Origin: Nitrosomonas sp.
GTDB taxonomy: Bacteria; Pseudomonadota; Gammaproteobacteria; Burkholderiales; Nitrosomonadaceae
Length of the DNA: 8,947 bases
Assembly: GCA_003514765.1 (NCBI GenBank)
Contig: DOOY01000106.1
Location: 1-8,947 of the forward strand
Direction: 5' to 3'
The translations under genes were made by a program, and so were the position numbers. Below the pieces are notes generated by a model. It searched no databases. It was not told the origin of the DNA and saw only the letters and a list, made by a program, of their open reading frames with translations. Positions 1 to 7,626 of this stretch are shown here, piece after piece; positions within the stretch are counted from its first letter, which is position 1, and the number at the start of each line of letters is the position of its first letter.

Positions 1-1286
1 TCCAAAAAAAGTACGGCGACGTATTCGCCGTGCCGTTTTGCGTATTCCAGCGCTGACGTGAACCGATCAACCAGAAAAAAACGGTTCGGCAAACCGGTCA
101 GGTGGTCGTGATTAGTCTGGTGTCGCAGCTCAGCCTCAAAATGTTTCCGCTCAGAGATATCTCTCATGATAGTCGACAGATACTCAATACTGCCATCGGT
201 ATTCCGGTGTGCCAGCATCACCTGTGAAACCGGCAACCCTTTTCCTCCAGCACCCCGTAACACAGTTTCACCATTCCAGATATCATGCTCGCGGGCAGCT
301 AACAGGGCTTGCGATATGTGCTGTTGTGCTGCGTCATTATGAACCAGATCCTGCACATGACGTGTACTGACGTCTTCTTCGAAATCCAAACCGAGAAGGC
401 GGCGTCCGGCCCTGTTCATATAGCGAAGACGGCCTTCTTGTCCAAAAATGGCAACTAGATCGGGCGTTGCCTCCAGAATCGATATCAGTCGGGCATTTGC
501 CTCCTCAACATGCACGCGAGCAGTGATATCTCTGCCGGTGGACACGAAATGCGTAATGTGCCCCTGTGCATCTTTTAAAGGCGCAATCACTTTCTCCTCA
601 TGAAATAATTCTCCATTTCTGCGACGATTGATCAAAATGCCTTTGAAAATATCGCCACAGCGAATGATGCGCCATAACTTCTGGAAAAAAGCAGTATCAT
701 GTTTGCCGGAACTGAGAACAGCGGATGTGCATCCTCGGATTTCATCAGCCATATAGCCGGTAAGCTTTTCAAAAGCCGGATTGACATATTCGATACGTCC
801 ACTGGAATCAGTAATAAAAACACTGTCAGTTGCCTGCTTTACTACGAGCGACAGTTTGCGCAGTATCTGTTCTGCTTGACGGTGCTTTCGACGCACCTCA
901 GCATCACATAATTCGCGCTCAATCGCCGGTAACAGACGGTTCAGGTTATCCTTCATGATATAATCCTGTGCACCGCTTTTCATGGCTTTTACAGCAGTGT
1001 CTTCACCAATAGTTCCCGAAACGAAAATAAAAGGGATATCGGGATCGTGCTGACGAACGATTTCGAGTGCGCGAGTGCCGCTCAAGTAGGGCATGGAAAA
1101 ATCCGAGACAATGATATCCCATGATTCCTGTAGCTTCGCATTCATATCGCGCTCAGTATCAATCCGCCTCCAGTCAAATATCAATCCTTCCGAGTGAAGG
1201 TGGTCAACCAATAATTGCGCATCATCCTCCACATCTTCAATGAGCAATATACGCAAGGGTGCTGGATGCTGCTGAGTATTCGGCAT
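1..1286 (-). CDS. REC-PAS-PAS-GGDEF response regulator, 3' part cut by window edge
   Basis: The first 428 residues are visible and the gene continues beyond position 1. Residues 11-125 are a receiver domain: acidic pair E17/D18, phospho-acceptor D62 (VSDFSMP), S90 in FVSGTIGED and K112 in DYIMKDN. Two PAS modules follow (about 145-255 and 258-388), each ending in a PAC-type RDI(T/S)xR signature. A GGDEF domain begins at about 390 with DHLTGLPNR and is cut before its GG(D/E)EF loop, so diguanylate cyclase activity is expected from the family but cannot be checked; an EAL domain may also follow. The protein should be cytoplasmic, with phosphorylation and PAS ligands controlling c-di-GMP turnover. 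The ATG at 1286 is chosen because AGGGA lies 8 nt upstream. It is the third gene of a kinase/regulator operon, 21 bp after the preceding stop, so the kinase is its probable phosphodonor. Confidence 0.9.
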   Translation of the reverse strand, partial: MPNTQQHPAPLRILLIEDVEDDAQLLVDHLHSEGLIFDWRRIDTERDMNAKLQESWDIIVSDFSMPYLSGTRALEIVRQHDPDIPFIFVSGTIGEDTAVKAMKSGAQDYIMKDNLNRLLPAIERELCDAEVRRKHRQAEQILRKLSLVVKQATDSVFITDSSGRIEYVNPAFEKLTGYMADEIRGCTSAVLSSGKHDTAFFQKLWRIIRCGDIFKGILINRRRNGELFHEEKVIAPLKDAQGHITHFVSTGRDITARVHVEEANARLISILEATPDLVAIFGQEGRLRYMNRAGRRLLGLDFEEDVSTRHVQDLVHNDAAQQHISQALLAAREHDIWNGETVLRGAGGKGLPVSQVMLAHRNTDGSIEYLSTIMRDISERKHFEAELRHQTNHDHLTGLPNRFFLVDRFTSALEYAKRHGEYVAVLFL

Positions 1287-1307
1287 AAATTCAGTCCCTA
1301 TTTTATG

Positions 1308-1745
1308 TCAGCCTCGCGGCGGTTCATTCAGCAACAACCAGTAGAGTCCCAGTTGCCCCGCTGTTTTGACAAATTGATCGAAATCAACGGGTTTTCGCAC
1401 ATAGCTGTTGGCTCCGAGCGTATAACCTTTTAGCCGGTCTTCCTCCTCGCTGGACGATGTCAAAATAACCACCGGCATCGGTCGGAGGCGTTCGTCAGCT
1501 CGAATACGGCGCAACACTTCCAGGCCACCTATCTTGGGAAGTTTTAAATCCAGTAACACGACTGCCGGCCAGTCCATAACATCGCGTCCAGCGTAAATAC
1601 CTTCACCAAATAAATAATCGAGTGCTTCAGCACCGTTACGCGCTACAATTACGTTGTTCCCAACTCGATTTGCCTCCAACGCCTCCAGCGTCAACAATTC
1701 ATCATCTGGATTGTCCTCCACCAGCAGTATCACCTTATCGTTCAT
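1308..1745 (-). CDS. single-domain response regulator, Rcp1/CheY type
   Basis: A 145-residue receiver with no output domain. The conserved residues are all there: acidic E10/D11 (LLVEDNPDD), phospho-acceptor D66 (VVLLDLKLP), T96 followed by S97-S99, and K118 before P119. The longer segment between helix 2 and strand 3 ([12 protein letters not shown], residues 44-55) is typical of the Rcp1 group, which commonly partners phytochrome-like or PAS-containing histidine kinases. Its ATG overlaps the kinase stop as ATGA (1742-1745), indicating translational coupling and making that kinase its likely phosphodonor. With no output domain it probably acts by protein contact, or as a phosphate shuttle or sink for the downstream REC-GGDEF protein; that role is inference. 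The family assignment is firm, the partner assignment rests on gene order. Confidence 0.93.
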   Translation of the reverse strand: MNDKVILLVEDNPDDELLTLEALEANRVGNNVIVARNGAEALDYLFGEGIYAGRDVMDWPAVVLLDLKLPKIGGLEVLRRIRADERLRPMPVVILTSSSEEEDRLKGYTLGANSYVRKPVDFDQFVKTAGQLGLYWLLLNEPPRG

Positions 1746-4324
1746 ATGCTTTCTTTCTCATTCAATGTGAAATAGAAAATCGCGCCCTGGTCGACAGCGC
1801 TCCTGGCCCAGATGCGTCCACCGTGCTTGTGGATTACGCGCTGCACAGTTGCCAGCCCGATACCGGTACCGGAAAATTCGTTGGTGTCATGCAATCGTTG
1901 AAAAGCACCAAATAATTTATCCGCATAAGCCATATCGAATCCGGCACCGTTATCACGTACGTAATAAGTTAACTTTCCGTCAGGATTGCAGCCCACTTCA
2001 ATCCTGGCTTCGGCGCGCTGGCTGGTAAATTTCCAGGCATTACCCAGTAGATTATCCATAACCACGCGCAACAAACGCGCATCGCCATGCACAATCATTC
2101 CGGGTTGCACCGAGAACTGTACGGCTCGTTCCGGTTCGTCCTGGCGCAACTCTTCTATTACTTCGCTGGCAAGCTGCGTAAGATCGACTGATTTCCATTT
2201 GAGTTCCGTGCGGGTAACTCGCGACAGCTTGAGCAAATCGTCAATGAGATTCGCCATACGCTGAGCGGCAGCGCGTATCCTGCAAAGCCGATCCTGCCCC
2301 TTTTCATCCAGACGATCAGTATATTCGCTGAGCAATGTGCGGCTGAAACCATCTATGGCCCGCAATGGTGCGCGTAAATCGTGAGAAACGGAATAACTGA
2401 ATGCCTCGAGTTCCTGATTGATTGTTTCCAATTCCATTGAGCGGGCGCGCAAACTTTCGTTCAACTGCTGGACTTTGCGTTCCGCTTCCTTGCGTTCGCT
2501 GATGTCCTGCATAATGCCGTCGAAGAAGATCTCTCCGCTGGCATCTTTCTTCATCACGGCAGTTAGCGCAGCATGAAATTCTCGTCCCTGCAATGTTTTC
2601 AAACAAACTTCGTGATCGCGAACATGGCCCTGGCGCATCACCGTGTCGATGAAAGTTTCTCGATCAACCGGATCGCAATACGATTCGCTGAAAGGATGAG
2701 AGAGCAGTTGTCCAGTGGATTCTGCTTCAAAGATATCTACCATTGCCTGGTTTACTTCCAGGAACTTCCCTATTTTATCGGGCTTGTTGCGATAGACGCC
2801 CACAGGCAGATTGTTGACCAGTTTTTCATAGCGTATTCTGATTTGTTCCTGCATTTCTTCAGCCTGCTTACGCGCAGTAATATCGCGAATAATGCTGGTT
2901 ACCAACAAACCCTGATTCGTCTTCAACGGACTTAGGCTGATTTCTACTGGAAATTCACTGTCATCGCTGCGCCTCCCGTATAGCTCAAGGCCAGCCCCCA
3001 TGGGACGGACAACTGGATTTGCAAGATAATTTTGCCGGTGAGCGGGATGTGTTGCACGAAACCGCTCGGGTACCAGCTTTTCTATTGGTTGCCCGATCAA
3101 TTCATTTTTTGTATAACCAAACCATTTTTCCGTCTGCGCATTCACCATGGTAATGCGCCCGCTTCTATCCGTGATAACAATGCCGTCCGGGGCTAATTCG
3201 AGCAGTCCGCGAAAGCGTGCTTCACTGCTTCGCGCATTCGCTTCAGCTTGCCGTCGACGCATGTCATAATAAGTGATTATTCCACTCAATAGTGCCAGCA
3301 AAGGCGCCAACACCATGAATGCGATAATAAGATTGTGAACGTGTTTAACCGTGCTTGCACTAATGCCTGAGGGTGGAATATGAGCAACCACTATCCATTG
3401 TTCGTTCCCAACATAATTTTCTGGTTCTGTCGATGCTATCTCTGCTGTCGCCGGTGTTATTCGAGTATAGGTAAACAATCCTTTCTCGTCCAACCACTGG
3501 TTGAACTGAAGACCATGCAGCATAGACAACCAGATATCTTCTCCGTATTTATGATCGAAACGCATCGTTTGACGGTCCGGATACATAAATCCCCATTCCA
3601 TGTCCGGGTGTGGACCCAGTAACCAATAGCTTTTTTTGTTGAGAAGCCATAGACTACCAGGGCTTTTATCGGCGATTGCACGTAGACGATTAAGCAAGCG
3701 TTGACCTCGGTAATTAAGCACGATGAGACCGCGTTTTTGACCCTTGCTGTCGAATACCGGTGTGCTCAAACGAATCGTCGGTTTGATTGGCTGTTCGATG
3801 GTGTCGTGCTCAATATTAAGATCGAAAGGTGACATAAATACGACTCTTTCATTTAGAGCAAGGGTATTTTTCACGTAATAACTATCCAGTTTACTTTGTA
3901 GTTGTTCCTCTGCAACCACTTCCGGCTGACCGTCATTCCAGTTGGCGCGTACTACCTCTTGTCCGTGCTGATCCAAGAAACGAACTTGATCATAGAGTCG
4001 TCGACTTCGGGTGAATGCGAGAAAATCGGCGTTGAGATGTGACCGAATTGCAGAATCTCCAGTATCCAACCATTGCTGTAGCGATGAATTTTCCGCAAGA
4101 TACAATGCGTCACCGTGTAATACGCCGAATACAGCATCAACAGTTTGGTTGGCAAGCTGTATTGATTGCTGTTCGTTGGTTTGCATGATCGTCAGGGTTG
4201 TAGCTATATGAGTACGATAGAGCAGCCATAACACTGCAACCAGAACTAAAACTAACGGGACAGATAAGCGTAAGAAATGTCTTGTGAATTGCCAATTCAA
4301 TATGTTCTTTAAATTCGGTGCCAT
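1742..4324 (-). CDS. membrane sensor histidine kinase with extracytoplasmic sensor and two PAS domains
   Basis: An 860-residue inner-membrane kinase. A first membrane helix (about 20-36) and a second (332-352) enclose some 295 extracytoplasmic residues, arranged like a Cache-type sensor; its ligand is unknown. PAS1 spans about 371-487 (APDGIVITD, ending [10 protein letters not shown]) and PAS2 about 499-610 (ending [10 protein letters not shown]). A coiled linker leads to the HisKA helix with H648 in SVSHDLRAP, a spelling shared with phytochrome-like kinases. The ATPase domain has an N box (DNLLGN, N758/N762), G1 (DNGAG, 791-795) and G2 (GTGIG, 819-823), so it should be active. There is no receiver domain; phosphate should pass to the two downstream receiver proteins. 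I chose the ATG at 4324 because the first membrane helix follows normally. The frame stays open to a TTG at 4453 (43 more residues, GAAGG only 3 nt upstream), and the ATG itself has only a weak ribosome site, so the start is moderately uncertain. Confidence 0.9.
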   Translation of the reverse strand: MAPNLKNILNWQFTRHFLRLSVPLVLVLVAVLWLLYRTHIATTLTIMQTNEQQSIQLANQTVDAVFGVLHGDALYLAENSSLQQWLDTGDSAIRSHLNADFLAFTRSRRLYDQVRFLDQHGQEVVRANWNDGQPEVVAEEQLQSKLDSYYVKNTLALNERVVFMSPFDLNIEHDTIEQPIKPTIRLSTPVFDSKGQKRGLIVLNYRGQRLLNRLRAIADKSPGSLWLLNKKSYWLLGPHPDMEWGFMYPDRQTMRFDHKYGEDIWLSMLHGLQFNQWLDEKGLFTYTRITPATAEIASTEPENYVGNEQWIVVAHIPPSGISASTVKHVHNLIIAFMVLAPLLALLSGIITYYDMRRRQAEANARSSEARFRGLLELAPDGIVITDRSGRITMVNAQTEKWFGYTKNELIGQPIEKLVPERFRATHPAHRQNYLANPVVRPMGAGLELYGRRSDDSEFPVEISLSPLKTNQGLLVTSIIRDITARKQAEEMQEQIRIRYEKLVNNLPVGVYRNKPDKIGKFLEVNQAMVDIFEAESTGQLLSHPFSESYCDPVDRETFIDTVMRQGHVRDHEVCLKTLQGREFHAALTAVMKKDASGEIFFDGIMQDISERKEAERKVQQLNESLRARSMELETINQELEAFSYSVSHDLRAPLRAIDGFSRTLLSEYTDRLDEKGQDRLCRIRAAAQRMANLIDDLLKLSRVTRTELKWKSVDLTQLASEVIEELRQDEPERAVQFSVQPGMIVHGDARLLRVVMDNLLGNAWKFTSQRAEARIEVGCNPDGKLTYYVRDNGAGFDMAYADKLFGAFQRLHDTNEFSGTGIGLATVQRVIHKHGGRIWARSAVDQGAIFYFTLNEKESI

Positions 4325-4480
4325 GAATGCCCAGTCAGTCCAATACCGTGAAAGAATTCTTAATTCCCTAGAATCTGTCCAAGTTCTTCTTAAAATTAGA
4401 GCGATAAATTGAACAGCCTTTAAGGAGCAGCTACTTCCAGAGATGATTGCCAAGAGCCTTCAAAGTTTATACATAATTCC
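4325..4480 (-). other. presumed leader/promoter region of the kinase operon
   Basis: No independent gene is seen here. The kinase frame remains open up to a TTG at 4453, but the added residues do not resemble a sensor-kinase N-terminus. The stretch is AT-rich and contains a perfect 10-bp palindrome, AAGAATTCTT, at about 4353-4362 on the plus strand. I could not find a convincing -35/-10 pair. The operon promoter should lie here or in the adjoining transposase remnant. Confidence 0.35.
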
Positions 4481-4654
4481 CTTTATTTTCAATAAATAAA
4501 AGGGCCGTTCAATCACCAAATGCTTCTTGATATCATTTCAGGTTTTTAAGTCGCTATCTTTGGCTGCCTGGACGCCTGTCAGAATCAGTTTTTCACTTTG
4601 AACAAAAGGTTGGCTTTTGTAACCGCTATCAACTAAAGCCATTATCTGCCGCAG
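4481..4654 (-). pseudogene. IS5-type transposase C-terminal remnant, stop-interrupted
   Basis: Reading the minus strand from the ATG at 4642 gives VDSGYKSQPF ... VQAAKDSDLKT, then a TGA at 4538-4540. The same frame then continues without a gap into IKKHLVIERPFYLL. From memory of IS5-superfamily DDE transposases this lines up with a (A/V)DxGYxGxPF segment and a C-terminal KT(F)xVIPKRWVVERSFAWL segment, the E of VER being the catalytic glutamate. The TGA falls where a phenylalanine is usual. Similarity fades below about 4487, and another in-frame stop lies at 4655-4657, so only some 55 codons survive and neither element end is visible. It points the same way as the kinase operon and ends about 160 bp before its chosen start. 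It cannot be functional; it marks an old insertion. The family call is by eye. Confidence 0.6.
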
Positions 4655-4813
4655 TCAGTGATCTTGCTAACAGAAGGAGGGGTTGTGCGCCCATAGTCCG
4701 CCGAAAGCGAGCGGATGAAGTAATAAAACATGAGTTACAGAAAAACTGCTTAAAGAATGAGCAGATTTGGAATAATAGACTCGCGAAAACGATCGAATTA
4801 CTTGCGATTATTT
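4655..4813. other. intergenic stretch, nothing recognised
   Basis: No start codon with a plausible ribosome site opens a convincing gene here. A plus-strand frame without stops runs from about 4578 to 4815 but has no ATG start and resembles no family I know. The sequence may be further decayed insertion-element DNA. Confidence 0.3.
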
Positions 4814-4849
4814 AAAAAGGGAATTTCAGGTTAAAAGTTCCAGTTTTTT
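4814..4849. terminator. weak bidirectional terminator candidate downstream of rho
   Basis: A short hairpin pairs GGAATTT (4820-4826) with AAA-G-TTCC (4834-4841), with one bulged base and a 7-nt loop. It is flanked by A5 at 4814-4818, which is a T tract on the minus strand after rho, and by T6 at 4844-4849 on the plus strand. It therefore has terminator layout in both directions. The stem is short and AT-rich, so strength is doubtful. It lies 24 bp beyond the rho stop. Confidence 0.45.
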
Positions 4850-4872
4850 CAGCGGTCTATCAGATTAAAGAA

Positions 4873-6132
4873 TTACACTCTTCTCATGGAATCGAAGAAA
4901 TCGGAGTTGTTTTTGGTTGCCTTGATTTTGTCCAACAGAAATGCCATTGCATCCATATCGTCCATCGGGTGCAGCAATTTGCGCAAGACCCAGATTTTTT
5001 GCAGCACATCGGGTTCTATCAATAATTCTTCCCTGCGTGTACCTGAACGGTTAACATTAATGGCCGGATACATCCGTTTTTCGGCCATGCGGCGGTCCAT
5101 ATGGATTTCCATGTTGCCGGTGCCCTTAAATTCCTCGTAAATTACATCATCCATACGGGAACCGGTATCAATCAACGCCGTGGCAATGATTGTTAGCGAG
5201 CCGCCTTCTTCAATATTGCGTGCGGCACCGAAAAAGCGTTTGGGCCGTTGCAGGGCGTTGGCATCGACGCCGCCTGTCAAGACCTTTCCTGAAGCCGGTG
5301 CAACCGTATTGTAAGCGCGTGCTAGGCGTGTAATTGAGTCGAGCAGAATGACGACATCCTTTTTATGCTCCACCAGACGTTTGGCCTTTTCAATAACCAT
5401 GTCCGCCACTTGTACATGACGCATGGCCGACTCATCAAATGTAGATGAAACCACTTCGCCTCTGACCGAACGGATCATTTCCGTGACTTCTTCGGGACGT
5501 TCGTCAATCAACAGCACCATCAGAATAACATCGGGGTGATTGGCTGCAATGGAGTGCGCGATATGCTGGAGCATTACCGTTTTTCCAGATTTCGGGCTGG
5601 CGACCAGTAGGCCCCGCTGTCCTTTGCCTATCGGCGCGATTAAATCTATGATGCGGCCTGTTATATTCTCTTCCGCTTTGATATCGCGTTCGAGTTTGAG
5701 TGGCTCGGTTGGGAATAATGGTGTCAGGTTCTCAAACAGAATTTTATGTTTTGAATTTTCGGGTGGCTCGTTGTTGACTTTGTCGACTTTAACCAAAGCA
5801 AAGTAACGTTCGCCATCCTTGGGCGGGCGAATTTCGCCGTCAATTGAATCGCCTGTATGCAGATTAAAGCGTCTGATTTGGCTCGGTGAAATATAAATAT
5901 CATCCGGTCCGGCCAGATATGAGGTATCCGGTGAACGCAGAAAACCAAAGCCATCCTGCAAAACTTCAAGTGTGCCATGGCCGTATATGCTTTCACCTTT
6001 TTTTGCCTGGTTTTTCAGTAATGCAAAAATCAAATCCTGTTTTCGCATTCTATTGGCACCATCTAGTTCATTAGTGGTGGCCATTTTAACTAATTCGGTG
6101 ACATGAAGATGTTTGAGGTCAGATAAGCGCAT
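4873..6132 (-). CDS. rho: transcription termination factor Rho
   Basis: A 419-residue hexameric RNA-dependent ATPase/translocase that ends untranslated transcripts. From residue 1 ([18 protein letters not shown]) it follows the E. coli Rho pattern and has the same total length. The N-terminal helical part includes [12 protein letters not shown]. The OB-fold RNA-binding domain carries DGFGFLRS and [12 protein letters not shown]. The ATPase domain has Walker A SPKSGKT (K184), the [13 protein letters not shown] segment with its catalytic glutamate, Walker [11 protein letters not shown], the Q-loop [12 protein letters not shown] and [11 protein letters not shown]; the C-terminus is FFDSMRRV. There is no insertion domain of the kind found in some phyla. 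The frame is open upstream to 6249, but that extension is hydrophobic, unlike Rho, and would start inside a hairpin, so 6132 is used. The ribosome site is weak (AAAGAA). It lies 176 bp after trxA, and the long leader fits the known autoregulation of rho, though this is not shown here. Confidence 0.98.
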   Translation of the reverse strand: MRLSDLKHLHVTELVKMATTNELDGANRMRKQDLIFALLKNQAKKGESIYGHGTLEVLQDGFGFLRSPDTSYLAGPDDIYISPSQIRRFNLHTGDSIDGEIRPPKDGERYFALVKVDKVNNEPPENSKHKILFENLTPLFPTEPLKLERDIKAEENITGRIIDLIAPIGKGQRGLLVASPKSGKTVMLQHIAHSIAANHPDVILMVLLIDERPEEVTEMIRSVRGEVVSSTFDESAMRHVQVADMVIEKAKRLVEHKKDVVILLDSITRLARAYNTVAPASGKVLTGGVDANALQRPKRFFGAARNIEEGGSLTIIATALIDTGSRMDDVIYEEFKGTGNMEIHMDRRMAEKRMYPAINVNRSGTRREELLIEPDVLQKIWVLRKLLHPMDDMDAMAFLLDKIKATKNNSDFFDSMRRV

Positions 6133-6243
6133 GAAAAATTCTTTGAAAATAAAAACGTAGAAATTAATGAAATTTAACGTAAATGGTGAATGCTGGGAGG
6201 AAAGTAACTGCTGATGGGATAATAAAAAATAGACTAAGGAAAT
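6133..6243 (-). promoter_or_regulatory. AT-rich rho leader, probable own promoter
   Basis: This 111-bp stretch follows the trxA-rho hairpin and precedes the rho start. It is rich in T runs on the coding strand and could hold a rho promoter. A TTGCCC hexamer at the hairpin edge followed 19 nt later by TATTAT is the best pair I found, which is weak in both match and spacing. In E. coli, rho is controlled by attenuation in its leader; whether that applies here cannot be seen. Confidence 0.3.
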
Positions 6244-6276
6244 GGGCAAGTGATTTATTTGCTAAATCACTTGCCC
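6244..6276 (-). terminator. perfect 13-bp hairpin between trxA and rho
   Basis: GGGCAAGTGATTT (6244-6256) and AAATCACTTGCCC (6264-6276) are exact reverse complements around a 7-nt loop. The hairpin begins 32 bp after the trxA stop. On the minus strand it is followed by ATTTCCTTAG, only loosely T-rich, so it may be an inefficient terminator letting some trxA transcripts enter rho, or a 3'-end stabilising stem. Confidence 0.65.
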
Positions 6277-6308
6277 TGTAATTTATTCAGTAAGCGAGCA
6301 TAGCCACT

Positions 6309-6635
6309 TTAAAGATGACTGTCAACAAACGCGGTTAATTGAGATTTCGATAACGCGCCTACCTTGGTCGCTTCAATGTTGCCGTCTTTGAACAGCATGA
6401 GTGTCGGAATGCCTCGAATGCCAAATTTGGGCGGCGTTACCTGATTTTCGTCAATATTCAGTTTGACAACTTTAAGACGGCCATCATATTCACTGGCAAT
6501 TTCATCCAGAATGGGTGCAATCATCTTGCACGGCCCACACCACTCTGCCCAGTAATCAACCAATACAGGCAACGAAGACTGTAAAACCTCGGCTTCAAAA
6601 TTTGCATCAGTAACGTAATGAATATGCTGACTCAT
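6309..6635 (-). CDS. trxA: thioredoxin 1 (TrxA)
   Basis: A 108-residue cytoplasmic dithiol-disulfide oxidoreductase, recharged by thioredoxin reductase with NADPH and serving ribonucleotide reductase, methionine sulfoxide reductase and other targets. The active site is WCGPC (C33, C36) inside [12 protein letters not shown], with the buried acid D27 and the cis-proline P77 in GIRGIPT. The C-terminus follows the E. coli pattern [10 protein letters not shown]. The single-domain length matches the family. GAGGA lies 4 nt before the ATG at 6635, an excellent ribosome site that fixes the start. It is upstream of rho, an arrangement common in proteobacteria, and divergent from the DNA glycosylase gene. 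Confidence 0.98.
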   Translation of the reverse strand: MSQHIHYVTDANFEAEVLQSSLPVLVDYWAEWCGPCKMIAPILDEIASEYDGRLKVVKLNIDENQVTPPKFGIRGIPTLMLFKDGNIEATKVGALSKSQLTAFVDSHL

Positions 6636-7008
6636 ATGATCCTCATTGAAAATTATTTGCGGTACTTTTTTTGTAAGTAATAAAATGACGAATATGGGTA
6701 ATGGCTTAGGATATCTGAAAAAATATCCACATATAAGACGATCAAAAATCGGATTAGCTTGCTATGCTATATAAAAATCAGGTAAAAGGGAAGTGTCAAT
6801 CGCGATGAAACGATTGATTCATATTGAGGATCATACCAGAAGACATAAAGTTTTGCTGTTTACAGAGTGCATTTGACTGATAAATTTTAAAGCGTTTCTG
6901 AGAAACAAACCATAAAATGAACAGAAATCCAAAAAATTTTGGCGGCTGTTTTATGATTGATTCAACTGTCGAATGCATTTTTCTAGGGGGTGTTAACATC
7001 CCCCTAAT
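6636..7008. promoter_or_regulatory. divergent trxA/glycosylase upstream region with small dyads
   Basis: A 373-bp AT-rich gap between divergent genes must hold both promoters. Dyads seen are TCAATCG/CGATTGA (6796-6817), the exact palindrome GTTTCTGAGAAAC (6894-6906), CCAAAA/TTTTGG (6929-6942) and GGATAT/ATATCC (6709-6728). GATTGATTCA is repeated directly at 6812 and 6955. TTTACA near 6859 followed after 16 nt by TAAATT is a possible plus-strand promoter but is weak. No small gene is convincing. Confidence 0.4.
6984..7006. repeat. G5/C5 inverted repeat abutting the glycosylase start
   Basis: TAGGGGG (6984-6990) pairs with CCCCCTA (7000-7006); the centre contains the palindrome TGTTAACA. It ends 2 nt before the ATG at 7009. 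Neither side carries a T run, so it is not a terminator. The only purine-rich ribosome-site candidate, AGGGGG, is inside the left arm and 18 nt from the ATG. It could be an operator or an RNA stem limiting translation. Confidence 0.6.
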
Positions 7009-7626
7009 ATGATACCCGCCTATTGGACACAGGCCGTACAAGATCTGGCCTCACGTGATCAGGTTATGTGTCAACTGATTCAGCGTTTCGATGATATCGT
7101 GCTCAGATCACGCGGCAACGCTTTTTCTACACTTGCACGTTCGATTGTCGGTCAGCAGATTTCCGTTAAAGCAGCGGAAAGCGTCTGGCAAAAAGTGATC
7201 AATGCTGTTCCGGATATCACGCCGCATACGATCCATGCAGCTGAGGAGGAGCTGCTGCGCGCCTGCGGATTGTCGCTCAGAAAAATAAGCTATCTGCAGG
7301 ATTTGTCGCGGCACTTTCGGGAAGGGGCGCTCAACGTGTCGACATGGGACGCGCTGAGTGACGAAGCGCTCATTGCAGAATTAATCCAAGTGAAAGGTAT
7401 CGGCCGCTGGACAGCCGAAATGTTTCTGATTTTTCACATGCTGCGCCCGGATGTTTTGCCGCTGGACGATATCGGTCTGCAACGCGCTATCAGCCAGCAT
7501 TACTTTGACAGCGAGCCGGTTGACAAAAAAATGATGCACGCACTCGCCCAGTCATGGCAACCCTGGCGTTCGGTTGCGACTTGGTATCTATGGCGCAGCC
7601 TGGATCCTTTGCCGGTGGAGTATTGA
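7009..7626 (+). CDS. alkA: DNA-3-methyladenine glycosylase II, AlkA family (short form)
   Basis: A 205-residue base-excision-repair enzyme of the helix-hairpin-helix superfamily, expected to remove N3-methyladenine and related alkylated bases and leave abasic sites. The N-terminal AYW and the block AFSTLARSIVGQQISVKAAESVW (from about residue 38) are typical of the group. The HhH motif is VKGIGRWTAEMFL (128-140), and D154 in PLDDIGLQ is the probable catalytic aspartate, matching D238 of E. coli AlkA by motif. The C-terminal WQPWRSVATWYLW is also characteristic. It lacks the extra N-terminal domain of the 282-residue E. coli enzyme, as do many bacterial homologues. An in-frame TAA at 6994-6996 rules out a longer start and the next ATG (codon 20) lies inside conserved sequence, so ATG 7009 is used although no normal ribosome site precedes it. 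It is divergent from trxA; no Ada box was recognised. Exact substrate range is not determinable here. Confidence 0.93.
   Translation: MIPAYWTQAVQDLASRDQVMCQLIQRFDDIVLRSRGNAFSTLARSIVGQQISVKAAESVWQKVINAVPDITPHTIHAAEEELLRACGLSLRKISYLQDLSRHFREGALNVSTWDALSDEALIAELIQVKGIGRWTAEMFLIFHMLRPDVLPLDDIGLQRAISQHYFDSEPVDKKMMHALAQSWQPWRSVATWYLWRSLDPLPVEY

Noticed and set aside
4325..4453. Kinase start at TTG 4453, adding 43 residues
   Set aside because: The added residues are not kinase-like and push the first membrane helix far from the N-terminus; TTG is rare and its purine run is only 3 nt away. Kept as an alternative only.
4578..4815. Stop-free plus-strand frame ending IELLAII
   Set aside because: It has no ATG and no ribosome site, resembles no family known to me, and overlaps the better supported minus-strand transposase remnant.
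6133..6249. Rho start at ATG 6249, adding 39 residues
   Set aside because: The extension is hydrophobic and unlike Rho, the start lies inside the 6244-6276 hairpin, and the ATG at 6132 gives the usual 419 residues.
6244..6276. Hairpin read as part of a riboswitch for rho
   Set aside because: It is an isolated simple stem with no recognisable conserved riboswitch core.
6796..7041. 81-residue minus-strand open frame across the trxA/glycosylase gap
   Set aside because: No ribosome site, low-complexity composition, and it overlaps the conserved glycosylase N-terminus.
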